DNA of 64,000 bases from JADCCX01 sp031431475. GTDB taxonomy: Bacteria; Pseudomonadota; Alphaproteobacteria; Rhizobiales; Beijerinckiaceae. The stretch covers positions 26,941 through 90,940 of the forward strand of contig JANPDL010000016.1 in assembly GCA_031431475.1 (NCBI GenBank), given 5' to 3'. Both the position numbers and the translations under genes were made by a program. The notes under the pieces are model-generated. The model worked only from the letters and a program-made list of their open reading frames with translations, searched no databases and had not been told where the DNA came from. Below, one piece after another: positions 26,266 through 35,427 of this stretch. The number at the start of each line of letters is the position of its first letter. Position 1 is the stretch's first letter.

Positions 26266-27855
26266 CTACATCTGCCGCACGACCCTGCCCGGATTATGTT
26301 CCGTGCGTCCGCCGTGCCGTAATGTGAAGATGCCATCAAGCAGCACGTGATGATAACCTGCGGGATGCGCTTTGGGGTTGGTCATGGTTGCTCTGTCCTC
26401 GACAGTTGCGGGATCGAACACGGCGATATCCGCGACCACGCCCTTCGCGAGCCTGCCACGACCCGTGAGGCCAAGCCGTTCAGCGGGGAGCGACGTGATG
26501 CGCCTCACAGCATCTTCTAGCGACAGCACGCGGGCATTGCGGGCGTAGTGCCCCAGCAGCCGCGCCGTCCAGCCAAAGCCACTCAGGGAGCCGATGACTG
26601 GCTGCATGGCGCTGTGGCGGGAGAGCGCAAGCGTGTCGGACATGACGATGCATTCGGGCTGCTCTATACACAGCCGCACATCATCCTCCGAGAACGAGTG
26701 GGAGGTCCAGAGCATCTCCGTCAGGCCCTCGCCCTCCTCAAGCAGCATATCAAGCGCTGCATCGAACGGGTCGGCGTTCCGGCGGAGGCCGATCTCATCG
26801 AACGTCATGCCGATGAGACCCGCATGGGCGCGCGACTTGAGCAGCACCACGTCCGACCATTTCCGCTCCGCCACTAGCTGCCAGATCGGCTGAGGATTGG
26901 ACTTCATGGCCTCGCGCTGCACCGGGTCCTTCAGCCGTTCGATCAGCGCCTGCACGCCGCCCTCGCGCGCCCAGACGGGGAGAGCGGCCACAATGGAGGT
27001 ATGGCTCCAGTCGTGTGGAATCACGTCATAGGCGACGTCAAGGCCCTCGCGTCGCGCGCGTGCCAGCATGTCAAGCGTGCTTTCCATGGCATGGGCCGGT
27101 GCGCCGTACTTAGGCTGGATGTGAGATATCTGCAGCTTCGCACCTGCATGCCGTGCCGTGGCGATCGCTTCGGAGAAACCAAGGTCGTAGTAGACATCGC
27201 GATTCCTCACATGGGTCGCGTAGAGCAGACCGCGTCGGCCGCAGCACTGGCAGAGCGCCGCGATTTCATGCTGCGGAGCTATATTTCCGGGGAAGTATTC
27301 GAGCCCGGTTGAGAAGCCGATGGCACCTGCGTCGAAACATTCCTCGGCGATGAATGTCATCCGCCTGATCTCGTCGGGAGTGGGTAAACTCGTCGATTCG
27401 CCTTTCACGGCGCGGCGGATGTTGCCGTGACCAACCATGGCTGCCACGTTTACACCGAGGTTGCTCTGTCCGAGCCGCTCCAGATATTCGCCGAAGCTCT
27501 TCCAGGTGACATCGACACCCGCAGCAATGTAGCCAACGAGTTGATCCCCGGTCATCTGGTCGCCGAACGGTGCGCAGGAGGTGCCGCATTGGCCGACCAC
27601 CTCCAGCGTGACGCCCTGATGCACCTGGCTGTCCGCCGAACCGTCAACCAGCAGTGTGAAATCCGAATGCGTATGGATGTCGATGAAGCCGGGCGCGACG
27701 GCGAGGCCCGTAGCATCGAGACGGTCTTTCGCCGTCGCGCCGTTGAGTGCGCCGATCTCGGCGACGACGCCATCACGGATGCCGATGTCTCCGGCGTATG
27801 CTACGCGACCGGTGCCGTCGACAATGGAGCCATTTGCAATGATTGTATCGAACAT
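26266..27855 (-). CDS. N-acyl-D-amino-acid deacylase (D-aminoacylase family)
   Basis: 529 residues, an amidohydrolase that removes the acyl group from N-acyl-D-amino acids. The metal motif is PGFIDIHTHSDFTLLVD, followed by VHQGVTLEVVGQCG, where a family Cys acts as an extra zinc ligand. Later come ATHVRNRD, ISHIQPKYG for further His ligands, and MSDTLALSRH with the catalytic Asp. The C-terminal composite strand domain is LTGRGRLAKGVVADIAVFDP. Length is slightly above the usual 480-500. The TRAP genes upstream on the same strand probably import its substrate. Confidence 0.88.
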   Translation of the reverse strand: MFDTIIANGSIVDGTGRVAYAGDIGIRDGVVAEIGALNGATAKDRLDATGLAVAPGFIDIHTHSDFTLLVDGSADSQVHQGVTLEVVGQCGTSCAPFGDQMTGDQLVGYIAAGVDVTWKSFGEYLERLGQSNLGVNVAAMVGHGNIRRAVKGESTSLPTPDEIRRMTFIAEECFDAGAIGFSTGLEYFPGNIAPQHEIAALCQCCGRRGLLYATHVRNRDVYYDLGFSEAIATARHAGAKLQISHIQPKYGAPAHAMESTLDMLARARREGLDVAYDVIPHDWSHTSIVAALPVWAREGGVQALIERLKDPVQREAMKSNPQPIWQLVAERKWSDVVLLKSRAHAGLIGMTFDEIGLRRNADPFDAALDMLLEEGEGLTEMLWTSHSFSEDDVRLCIEQPECIVMSDTLALSRHSAMQPVIGSLSGFGWTARLLGHYARNARVLSLEDAVRRITSLPAERLGLTGRGRLAKGVVADIAVFDPATVEDRATMTNPKAHPAGYHHVLLDGIFTLRHGGRTEHNPGRVVRQM

Positions 27856-27882
27856 GATGAGCCTCTGATCTGATTGACGTGG

Positions 27883-29172
27883 TTACTTGCCCGGGCCGAA
27901 GACAAGGTTGGGGAGCCACAGCACGAACTGCGGGAAGGCGACCACGAAGGCCATGCCGAAGACATAGGCGAAGCAGAACGGGATCACGGCGACTGAGATC
28001 TGTTCAATCGTCGCCTTCGCCAGCCGTGCGCCTATGAAGAGGTTGCCGCCAACTGGCGGTGTCAGGAAGCCGATCTCGCAGGTCAGAACGGTGAAAATAC
28101 CGAAGGTGATAGGATCAATGCCAGCAGCGACTGCCGCGGGAAGCAACACAGGCGTGAACAGGATAATTTGCGCCAGGGAATCCATGAAGGTCCCGATTAG
28201 GATCAGGAATGTGCCGACCAACAGCAGGAAGAGCCACTTGTTCGCAATGACGGGTCCCAGGAAGGCAATCATTTGCTCAGGCAGATCGTACAGCGCGAGC
28301 ACCTGTCCGAATGCCGTTGTAGGCGTTATCAGCACAAGCAAGCCTGCGATCAATGCCGTGAAGCGCAGCGCCTCCATGATAGCTGCGACAGTGAGGCCTT
28401 TGTAGATGAACAACCCGACAAAGAGCGCATACGCGACGGCCACTGCGGCCGCCTCTGTGGGCGTGAAGATGCCACCGTAAATACCACCGAGGATAACCAC
28501 CGGCGCGCCGAGCGCCCATTTCCCGTCCCATGCAGCTTTCACCATCGGGCGGAAGGAGAACGCTTCGCCTTTGCCACCGAAATTATTTCTGACCGCGATG
28601 AACCAAGCGGTGATCAACAGCAGCGTGGTGACAAAGATTCCCGGGATGATGCCGGCGAAGAACATGCGCGGAATGGAGACTTCGGCAACGAGTGCGTAAA
28701 TCACCATCAGGTTGCTAGGCGGAATGAGACTGCCCAATGCGCCAGCTGAGGCGGCTACTGCTCCGGCATAGCGTCGACTGTAGCCTTCCTTGATCATCGG
28801 CGGAATGGTGACGCTACCAATCGCGGCTGTCGTCGCGGGACCCGAGCCATTGAGTGCCGCGAAGAAGGCGCAGGCAATCACCGTCACCAGTCCGAGGCTG
28901 CCGCGATAGGCACCCACGAGGCTAGTCGCGATCTTGATCAGGTGCTCCGCCATGCCCCCCTTTTCCATGAGCCGCCCTGCGAGGACAAACAGCGGGATCG
29001 ACAACAGCGGAAACGGCTGCAGTGCGGTAAATGCGGTCTGCGCCAGCATTGTCTGGGGGATGTCGGCGAAATAAAGTGCGGCGGCCACGCTGAATCCGAT
29101 GACAGCGTAAATGGGTACGCCCATCACCATCAGGACGACGAAGAGGAGGCTGACGATAGCGATGTCGCTCAT
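27883..29172 (-). CDS. TRAP transporter large permease, DctM type
   Basis: 429 residues with about twelve hydrophobic segments. The family stretches LLSIPLFVLAGRLMEKGGM, FAALNGSGPATTAAIGSVTI and LTPPVGGNLFIGARL are clear. It carries substrate by Na+ gradient together with the small subunit. Its start overlaps the stop of the small-subunit gene (29169-29172). The deacylase follows 27 bases downstream. Confidence 0.94.
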   Translation of the reverse strand: MSDIAIVSLLFVVLMVMGVPIYAVIGFSVAAALYFADIPQTMLAQTAFTALQPFPLLSIPLFVLAGRLMEKGGMAEHLIKIATSLVGAYRGSLGLVTVIACAFFAALNGSGPATTAAIGSVTIPPMIKEGYSRRYAGAVAASAGALGSLIPPSNLMVIYALVAEVSIPRMFFAGIIPGIFVTTLLLITAWFIAVRNNFGGKGEAFSFRPMVKAAWDGKWALGAPVVILGGIYGGIFTPTEAAAVAVAYALFVGLFIYKGLTVAAIMEALRFTALIAGLLVLITPTTAFGQVLALYDLPEQMIAFLGPVIANKWLFLLLVGTFLILIGTFMDSLAQIILFTPVLLPAAVAAGIDPITFGIFTVLTCEIGFLTPPVGGNLFIGARLAKATIEQISVAVIPFCFAYVFGMAFVVAFPQFVLWLPNLVFGPGK

Positions 29173-29702
29173 AGTTCCATCGCGCTTTCATCTTCGACCG
29201 TCGGGAACCCTTTGCGATCACCTCTCCACCAGTCGAAATAAACCTCGATCAGCCGGAAAAGCATCAGGCCGTTGCCGAGCACGACGATTGTCTGGAACCA
29301 TTTGGCGTCCATGTTCAGCGAAGCCACGATGGACTGCTGACGCCAGAGCAGCGCCAGATACTCCCAGCCGTAGATCATCATGAAGATCAGGAACGCCGCC
29401 CAAATCAGATCAGCAACGAACGTGACGGCCCAGGCGGCCTTGTAGGGCAGGATCATCACGGTTGCCATCATCCGGACGTGGAACTTGTCGTTCACTGCCA
29501 TGGCGGCACCGAAGTAGACGGCCCATGTCATTGCAAACATAGCGACATCCTCGGTCCAGACGAGACCGATGTGCAGGACGTAGCGCGAGAAAACCTGCAG
29601 GCAGACGCAGGCGGTAATGATCGCTACCAGCCCACAGGCCGCCCAATCCTCGTAGGTTCGACCCCCGACGGAAAGCCAGGGCGCAGTCTTCTGGCTCGTC
29701 AT
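29169..29702 (-). CDS. TRAP transporter small permease, DctQ type
   Basis: 177 residues with four membrane segments (from CGLVAIITACVCLQVFSRYV) and the WTEDVAMFAMTWAVYFGAAM region of DctQ. Overlaps both neighbours: its ATG shares a base with the stop of dctP and its own stop overlaps the dctM start. Confidence 0.9.
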   Translation of the reverse strand: MTSQKTAPWLSVGGRTYEDWAACGLVAIITACVCLQVFSRYVLHIGLVWTEDVAMFAMTWAVYFGAAMAVNDKFHVRMMATVMILPYKAAWAVTFVADLIWAAFLIFMMIYGWEYLALLWRQQSIVASLNMDAKWFQTIVVLGNGLMLFRLIEVYFDWWRGDRKGFPTVEDESAMEL

Positions 29703-30712
29703 CAGACGGCAGCGCGGATTTTGTCGAGCATCGCCTTGAAGTCCGCGCCCTTTTCCGCAACGAACTTATCCTGAAGCGGGATGACTGCGTTTATAAAGCT
29801 CTTCTGGTCAGGCCGCGTCACCTGCATGCCGTTGTCAGCGAGATACTTCCGGATTGTTTCCACCTCTGACTCGACCGTTGCGATCTGATGCTGCCCCGCC
29901 TCCTTGGCGCATTGGAGGAAAGTCTTCTGCTGATCCGGCGAAAGCCGCGACATGAAGCGGGGGCTCGCCAGCAACGGGGCAAAACCAGCGAAATGCTCCA
30001 GAATCGCAAGATGCTTCTGGAATTCGTTGAATTTCATGGCCTTGATCACCGAAGTACCGTTATCGGACCCATCCACCGCGCCGGTCTGCAATGCAGCAGG
30101 CGTTTCGGACCACGCCAGCGGCACAGGCTCCGCACCGAAGGCCTTGAACGTCTGGATCATCACGTCATTTTTCGGCACCCGGACCTTGAGGCCCGCCATG
30201 TCCTTCACGTCATTGATCGGACGCTTGGAATTGTAGAAATCGCGATGCGAGAGGGCACCCCACGTCAGCAGGTGCACGCCAGTCGCTTTCTGGAGTCGGT
30301 CGGCAAGCTCATCGGCAATGCCACCATCCCTGATCTTGCGGACATGGGCTACTCCCTGGAAGATATAGGGTAAGACCGTGATGTCCATCAGCGGGAAATG
30401 CGGGGACACGTTGTTACCACTAATGAAATAGGCATCAACCGTGCCGAGCTGGAGAGCCTTGAAGGCGTCGTCCTCGGTCGCAATTGTGGCGCAACAGCGG
30501 ATTCTGACGTCAATCGCATCACCCATGCGCTCTTTGACAAGCTGTTGAAGTTTAACGGCTGCGACGCCGTAGTCGGACTCGACGGGCGTTGAGAACCCCA
30601 GATTGAGCAGACGCGCAGACTGCGCGCGGACAACGGCTGGAGCGGCAATGCAGGCGGCTCCAGCCAGAATGCCCTGGCTCAGGATTGTCCTGCGTGTGAG
30701 ATTGGATGGCAT
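29702..30712 (-). CDS. TRAP transporter solute-binding protein, DctP type
   Basis: 336 residues. The N-terminus LTRRTILSQGILAGAACIAA has a Tat-like twin-arginine signal with cut after VVRAQ. The DctP fold is shown by GKVRVP-like segment GLKVRVPKNDVMIQTFKAFG with the conserved Arg that binds the carboxylate of ligands, and AALQTGAVDGSDNG. It delivers an organic acid, plausibly an N-acyl-amino acid given the deacylase in the operon. Confidence 0.9.
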   Translation of the reverse strand: MPSNLTRRTILSQGILAGAACIAAPAVVRAQSARLLNLGFSTPVESDYGVAAVKLQQLVKERMGDAIDVRIRCCATIATEDDAFKALQLGTVDAYFISGNNVSPHFPLMDITVLPYIFQGVAHVRKIRDGGIADELADRLQKATGVHLLTWGALSHRDFYNSKRPINDVKDMAGLKVRVPKNDVMIQTFKAFGAEPVPLAWSETPAALQTGAVDGSDNGTSVIKAMKFNEFQKHLAILEHFAGFAPLLASPRFMSRLSPDQQKTFLQCAKEAGQHQIATVESEVETIRKYLADNGMQVTRPDQKSFINAVIPLQDKFVAEKGADFKAMLDKIRAAV

Positions 30713-30902
30713 CTGAACAGTCTCCCGATGTTCGTGTGGAATGGCCGAGTCCTGTAGTCTTGAGTGGCACCCGCCAATGCAAGGGGCCAGAGATCATCGC
30801 ATGTTTGAAGCCCTCCGCTTTCTGCGACTGGCTGCAAGGCCCGGCTTTGGAAGCATGAGCTTCCGCAACCAGTTCACAGCCAGATGCTATTGTGAAATTG
30901 AT

Positions 30903-30926
30903 CGACGTAAATTAGATTTTACGTCG
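30903..30926. promoter_or_regulatory. 8-bp inverted repeat, likely LysR operator
   Basis: CGACGTAA (30903-30910), an 8-base spacer and TTACGTCG (30919-30926), perfectly symmetric. It lies in the divergent region between dctP and the LysR gene, about 20 bases before the LysR start. Position and size fit autoregulatory LysR binding. Confidence 0.5.
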
Positions 30927-30945
30927 TAATTGATGCAGGATGTGC

Positions 30946-31866
30946 ATGATGAACCTCCAGCAGTTCCGCTACTTCGTCGCACTTGGCGAGGAGCTGCACT
31001 TCCGCCGCGCTGCCGAGCGGCTGAACCTGTCCCAACCGGCTCTGACGAGATCGATCCAGCAACTGGAGCATGCGGTCGGCCTGGAACTCGTCAAACGCGA
31101 CAACCGGAATGTCTCGCTTACGCCAGCGGGCGAGGAATACCTGAAGGGCCTGCGCTCCATCCTGTCGATATTCGAAAGCGCGACGGTCCGGGCGCGGCGT
31201 GTGGCGCAGGGCGAGGCGGGCGCGGTACGCATCAGCTATACCGACATTGCCGTGGCCGGCATTCTTCCAACGGTCGTGCACACATTCCGGGCCACGCATC
31301 CCAATATTACCATCGAGGCGAACCACGGCTGTACGCAGGCGCAGATTGATGATCTTGAAACGGGAAAGCTGGATGTCGGCTTCTTCACGGGGCCGTGGTC
31401 GCGGGATGGCTATAGCACGTGGGTGGTGCAGCAGGACGCATTCGTGGCAGTGCTGCCCGCCCAGCACCGGCTCGCCAACACTCCAGTGCTGAGGCTTGCT
31501 GATCTGGCCGAAGAGCCGTTCGTGCTCGGCGAGCCGCGCTTCTGGATGCACTATCATGTGCATCTCAATCGGCTCTGCCGCGAAGCCGGGTTCGAGCCCA
31601 AGGTTGTCCAGTATGCCTCGAACAATGAGGGAATCCTGGGACTCGTAGCTTGTGGCATGGGCGTGACTGTCCAGGCCGAGTCGATCCGCACCTATGGACG
31701 AAGCAACGTGGTGATGCGGTATCTCGAGAACGAGACCGCAGAGGTTTCGACCATTGCCGCTTGGCGCAACGAACCCATAGATGCCGTGACCCAGCGGCTG
31801 GTAGCCCATGTGAAAGGCCTCTATCCTAGGCCGGCGCGGGTACAGGAGCCGGTGGGCGCTGGATAG
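30946..31866 (+). CDS. LysR-family transcriptional regulator
   Basis: About 306 residues. The HTH is LQQFRYFVALGEELHFRRAA, then LNLSQPALTRSIQQLEHAVG, of the CbbR/BenM-like group. An effector domain follows (VRISYTDIAVAGILPTVV). Starts at 30940, 30946 and 30949 are all in frame; AGGA at 30937-30940 favours 30946 or 30949. Divergent from the TRAP-deacylase operon, so its likely regulator. Confidence 0.9.
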   Translation: MMNLQQFRYFVALGEELHFRRAAERLNLSQPALTRSIQQLEHAVGLELVKRDNRNVSLTPAGEEYLKGLRSILSIFESATVRARRVAQGEAGAVRISYTDIAVAGILPTVVHTFRATHPNITIEANHGCTQAQIDDLETGKLDVGFFTGPWSRDGYSTWVVQQDAFVAVLPAQHRLANTPVLRLADLAEEPFVLGEPRFWMHYHVHLNRLCREAGFEPKVVQYASNNEGILGLVACGMGVTVQAESIRTYGRSNVVMRYLENETAEVSTIAAWRNEPIDAVTQRLVAHVKGLYPRPARVQEPVGAG

Positions 31867-31989
31867 CCGAGCGCCCACGGATCAACGACCGGGCAGCAAT
31901 TCTGATATTCGAAGAGTGGCTGAGGAGCCGTATCCTTCCGGTTAGGGCCACATCAGTTGTTCAGGGCACCAACCGCACGGTTACCGCGA

Positions 31990-32159
31990 GCGTCATCCAA
32001 GGTATGCGCTGCACCAAAGTTGCGACTGTCTTCAAGCGCACGGACAATTTGCGGGCTGGCCAGCTTTAGCTGGGACATACAAAGCGGGAGAACACCGTCA
32101 GTTATGTCGAAATCGAGGCAGATGATGCTCTCGCACTTTCGGAACAGAATGAGATATAA
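31990..32159 (+). pseudogene. relic of a tyrosine integrase C-terminus
   Basis: One frame reads GMRCTKVATVFKRTDNLRAG, then QL, a TAG stop at 32067-32069, then LGHTKRENTVSYVEIEADDA and ends ALSEQNEI-stop at 32159. This is the C-terminal signature of a common tyrosine integrase family (usual form RRTKATLIYRRTGNLRAVQL, LLGHTKLESTVRYLG). HTMRR is degraded to QGMRC, so the catalytic Arg is lost, and a stop sits just before the LGHT box. The catalytic Tyr position is kept. No N-terminal part is visible upstream. The rest of the gap to 32395 shows nothing else I can name. Confidence 0.75.
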
Positions 32160-32395
32160 AGTTGCGCGCTGAGGGCAGTTTTCACTGCCGCAAATACTAT
32201 TTTTTAGGGACTTGAACGTCCGCAGTAGCGTCTTCTTGCCCGAATGCTGAACGGCAGGAAGTGGCGCAACCTCAAGAGGTGCACCTTGTTGGGAGCGTTT
32301 GCTTCCGGGTTGAAAGCAGCCATTTGCTGAAATAGTGCAAATTGCAAGAAAGACACTATCGTTTGGCCTGCTCCCCTCGCTTTGCGGGACTGGCC

Positions 32396-34408
32396 CTACT
32401 GTGGTTGCTGATTAATCAGCGGCGTAATGCGTCGGAGAGTGACGCGGCGGTTGACGGCGGATGGTCCCGTTACATTTTCCTTCGGATATTGTTCGCCATA
32501 CCCTTGGGAGGTCAGGTTTTCCGGAGGAATTGCAAACTGCTGGGTCAGCAGCACAGCAACAGCCTGCGCCCGTCGATCAGATAACGACAGGTTGTCCACG
32601 TCAGACCCAACCATATCCGTGTGTCCCTCAATGAGATAAACCTCCGAAGCGCTGGCAGCGAGCGCACGACGAATTCCTTCGGCGATGACACTGAGGCGTC
32701 CGGCTTGTTCTGGCGGCACAGCCCATGAGCCAGTCGCAAAAACGATGGAGTTGAGGTCAACACTTGGCATACGCGCCCTGACCTGTGGACTGTTGCGAAC
32801 CTGATCCAGGGTATAACGCTGCGGCAGTGGCGCAACGGGCTCTGCTAGCAGCGCCTCGTAAATGGCTTCGGGCTGCGCGTCGCCAGCATCCACGATGTAG
32901 CGCTCGCGACGAACAGGCAGCGTTTCGAGCGGTGCCAGTACGACCACCTCGTCGATGAATTCAGTGCGACGGCGACCGTTGTCGATCAGCAGGATCTCAC
33001 GGCCGTCCGGCAGACGCCGGACGCGCCGTATCAACCGCCCTCGCTCGTCAGTCACCGAGATGACGCGCGAGCCGTCTGGGCGCTCGTAAACGCTAACGAA
33101 ATCGTCACCCTGTCGCTCGGTGCGGATATCGCCGCCAAGCATTCGGTAGCGCTCGGTTTCATCGCTGCGAATGAACAGGCGACCACCTTCGTCACGGACC
33201 AGCACGCGGCCCGGCTCGCGGATGATCCTGATCCCGTCCTCGTTTGTCTCCTCGCGGCGGCTGCGCACATCGTCAAGCCTGTTCGAGTTTATAATGGCGG
33301 CCGCACCGATACCCAGAGCGGCGGCACCAGCGCCTACCGCCAGCGCTCGTCCAAGATTGGGGGAACGCGAACGGGGCGGCGGTAAAGCCATAGCGCCCGG
33401 TTGAACGGCGAGTCCGGGCGGCGGGAGGGGACGGACGCCCGGCACGCTCTGCTGCAGCGGAACCGCTGGAACTGCGCTGGAGGGAGCAGGCGGAACGACG
33501 GCCCGTCCCTGAGCTGGAGGAGTAAAAGCTGGTCCCGGCGCGGGTGATACAACGACCCCTCCCGGAGCAGGTGGAACGACGGCTCGTTCCGCAGCAGGCG
33601 GAACCACCGCTTGTCCTGGAGCGGGTGGAACTGTGGCTCGTCCCGGAGCGGGTGATGCAGGCTGAGGCACCGGAGCCGACGGCAGGGTTCCTGGTACTCC
33701 TGAACGGCTTGAGGGAGGCGTTGGAGGGACTGGCACGCCTGGACGCGGCACAGGCACCGTCACTGGAGGAATCGGAGGCACAGGCCGGGATTCCGGCCCG
33801 GGCGGTGCAGAGCGGACTGCGCCAGACGGTGGCGGCGCAATGGCAGGACGCAAAGCGGGCGGACGCTCCGCAGCAGGCGGGGCCGGGACAATTCGTCCCG
33901 GACGAGGCGCACCCTCCGGCGTCCGTGCGGCTGGTGGAACCCGGTCCGCGGGATCATTTAGCGGTCTGGTGGAGGGACGAGGGGCGGCGGGCCCCACCTC
34001 TCTTGGAGGTGGGGAATCAATCCGTGGATCTGCGGCCTGCGGGGGCGGACGACGTCTTTCCACCGGCGCAGGCAACGGACGTGTAACAGGATCGACTGCA
34101 TTGGGCGGAGGCACAACGCGCGGTGTCGGCGCAGCCAAGGGCGGAGGCAGAGACGGACGCATACCAGGAGGCGGGACAGAAGCTGGCGGGGCTACCGGGC
34201 GCGAGTTTGGAGCTGGCTCACCACCCTGACGGCGTGTCGGTGGTTTCAGTGGATCACGTTCATCGGCAGGGGCCGCCTGAGCAAGAACGATGCGCTCGCC
34301 AGTGCCGGCTCCGGGCATTGCGGCCTGGACCGCTGCAGAGGCAACAGACGCCATCAATGCGGCCATCAGCGGTTTGACGGCAAATGTGAGGTAAGAGTTG
34401 TTGCGCAT
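32396..34408 (-). CDS. OmpA-family protein with long proline-rich region
   Basis: About 670 residues. A signal peptide (MRNNSYLTFAVKPLMAALMA) is followed by about 330 residues very rich in Pro, Ala and Arg, including tandem VVPPAPG-type repeats of about 12 residues (DNA near 33480-33680). Next are a Gly/Ala segment that could cross a membrane (ALAVGAGAAALGIGAAAII), a beta-rich region with repeated GRxxIR motifs, and a C-terminal OmpA-like domain (IVFATGSWAVPP, YLIEGHTDMVGSDVDNLSLS, DRRAQAV) that binds peptidoglycan. Such proteins span or stiffen the envelope. Start 34408 is chosen for the signal peptide; the frame extends to 34546. High GC is due to the Pro repeats. Confidence 0.85.
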   Translation of the reverse strand: MRNNSYLTFAVKPLMAALMASVASAAVQAAMPGAGTGERIVLAQAAPADERDPLKPPTRRQGGEPAPNSRPVAPPASVPPPGMRPSLPPPLAAPTPRVVPPPNAVDPVTRPLPAPVERRRPPPQAADPRIDSPPPREVGPAAPRPSTRPLNDPADRVPPAARTPEGAPRPGRIVPAPPAAERPPALRPAIAPPPSGAVRSAPPGPESRPVPPIPPVTVPVPRPGVPVPPTPPSSRSGVPGTLPSAPVPQPASPAPGRATVPPAPGQAVVPPAAERAVVPPAPGGVVVSPAPGPAFTPPAQGRAVVPPAPSSAVPAVPLQQSVPGVRPLPPPGLAVQPGAMALPPPRSRSPNLGRALAVGAGAAALGIGAAAIINSNRLDDVRSRREETNEDGIRIIREPGRVLVRDEGGRLFIRSDETERYRMLGGDIRTERQGDDFVSVYERPDGSRVISVTDERGRLIRRVRRLPDGREILLIDNGRRRTEFIDEVVVLAPLETLPVRRERYIVDAGDAQPEAIYEALLAEPVAPLPQRYTLDQVRNSPQVRARMPSVDLNSIVFATGSWAVPPEQAGRLSVIAEGIRRALAASASEVYLIEGHTDMVGSDVDNLSLSDRRAQAVAVLLTQQFAIPPENLTSQGYGEQYPKENVTGPSAVNRRVTLRRITPLINQQPQ

Positions 34409-34779
34409 TACACCATCCGTCTTTGGGGAGAATTCAATCTTAAACGTCCCGACATGAGAATCGTTCCAAATTGACTTCTGAAGGTTCCAGACTGGCGGAT
34501 GAGACTTGAACGTCGATTGAACACCGGGAACACAATTTTGCTGCAATGCCGTTGTTTCGCTGCAAAAAGCTTGTGGCTCGCAACATTGAATTGTTGTTGG
34601 TGGTGCGACGAAAGCAGCTGGTCAGAAGCATAATATATTCAGTTGCTGCCAGGCGCGACTGAAAGCACTCCGAAAGGTGCGGTTGAAATACAGCCCACGT
34701 ATAGAGTTCGGCGCCGGTCCTGATCGGTGAATCACCTGCCGGGAACCAACGATGATGTCAGCGTTGCATACTCAGGATT
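34409..34779. other. intergenic region upstream of the OmpA-like gene
   Basis: About 370 bases separating the ompA-like gene from exoD, both on the minus strand. It probably holds the promoter of the OmpA-like gene and the end of the exoD transcript. I see no convincing gene, repeat or RNA. Confidence 0.5.
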
Positions 34780-35421
34780 TCACGACACCCACGCCATCAG
34801 CCAATGCCACATTTGCGCCCCGAAGAAGTACAGCAGCGCAAACCATCCCACGGCGAAAGCGGCAAGGACGAGCCCGAAGATTACAGCGAGCCCGTCACGA
34901 TTAATCAGTCCCAGCGATAGCACGATCAGGCTTGCAACAGGCGGGACATTTCCAGTCGGAATAGGCAGGGCAACTGCCAACCCCATCAGCATGATTGGAA
35001 GACCTAGCGCCATGCGCCCGTGTTGGCCGGTCACGACCAACAGGCGACGCGGCATCAGCCATTTCTCAACATGCCGCAAGATCGGCTCACCCTTCACTGC
35101 AAAGGCCCGCACTGCAGTGGCCGGTACGCGCCATTGTCTTACAAACTCGGGCAACACGAACTGTCTTGCGCCGGACATCAGCTGCAGCGCGACAGCAGCA
35201 ACCAGCAAACCGAACACGAAGCCAACAGGACCAGGAATGGGAACGAGCGCGGGCAAGGACAGAATGAGGAGCATCATTCCGATGCCCGCGTTGCCCAGCC
35301 CGTCGACAATCTCGCCCAAACTGATCTTATCCGTACGGCCTTCCATGCGAAAGCCAAGGGCTGCGAGTTGTGCAGCAGCCATGGTTTTGTCAGGCAAGGA
35401 ATTGATATTAGGCGCAGTCAT
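34780..35421 (-). CDS. exoD: ExoD-family membrane protein
   Basis: 213 residues with four or five membrane segments. The ExoD family pattern is clear: MLLILSLPALVPIPGPVGFV near residue 50 and GLPIMLMGLAVALPIPTGNV near 140, which are two similar halves. ExoD affects exopolysaccharide production and alkali tolerance in Sinorhizobium; its biochemical role is not known. The right end of an IS element lies about six bases before the ATG at 35421, so the native leader and RBS are gone and expression is probably changed. Confidence 0.88.
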   Translation of the reverse strand: MTAPNINSLPDKTMAAAQLAALGFRMEGRTDKISLGEIVDGLGNAGIGMMLLILSLPALVPIPGPVGFVFGLLVAAVALQLMSGARQFVLPEFVRQWRVPATAVRAFAVKGEPILRHVEKWLMPRRLLVVTGQHGRMALGLPIMLMGLAVALPIPTGNVPPVASLIVLSLGLINRDGLAVIFGLVLAAFAVGWFALLYFFGAQMWHWLMAWVS

Positions 35422-35427
35422 GCTCTA

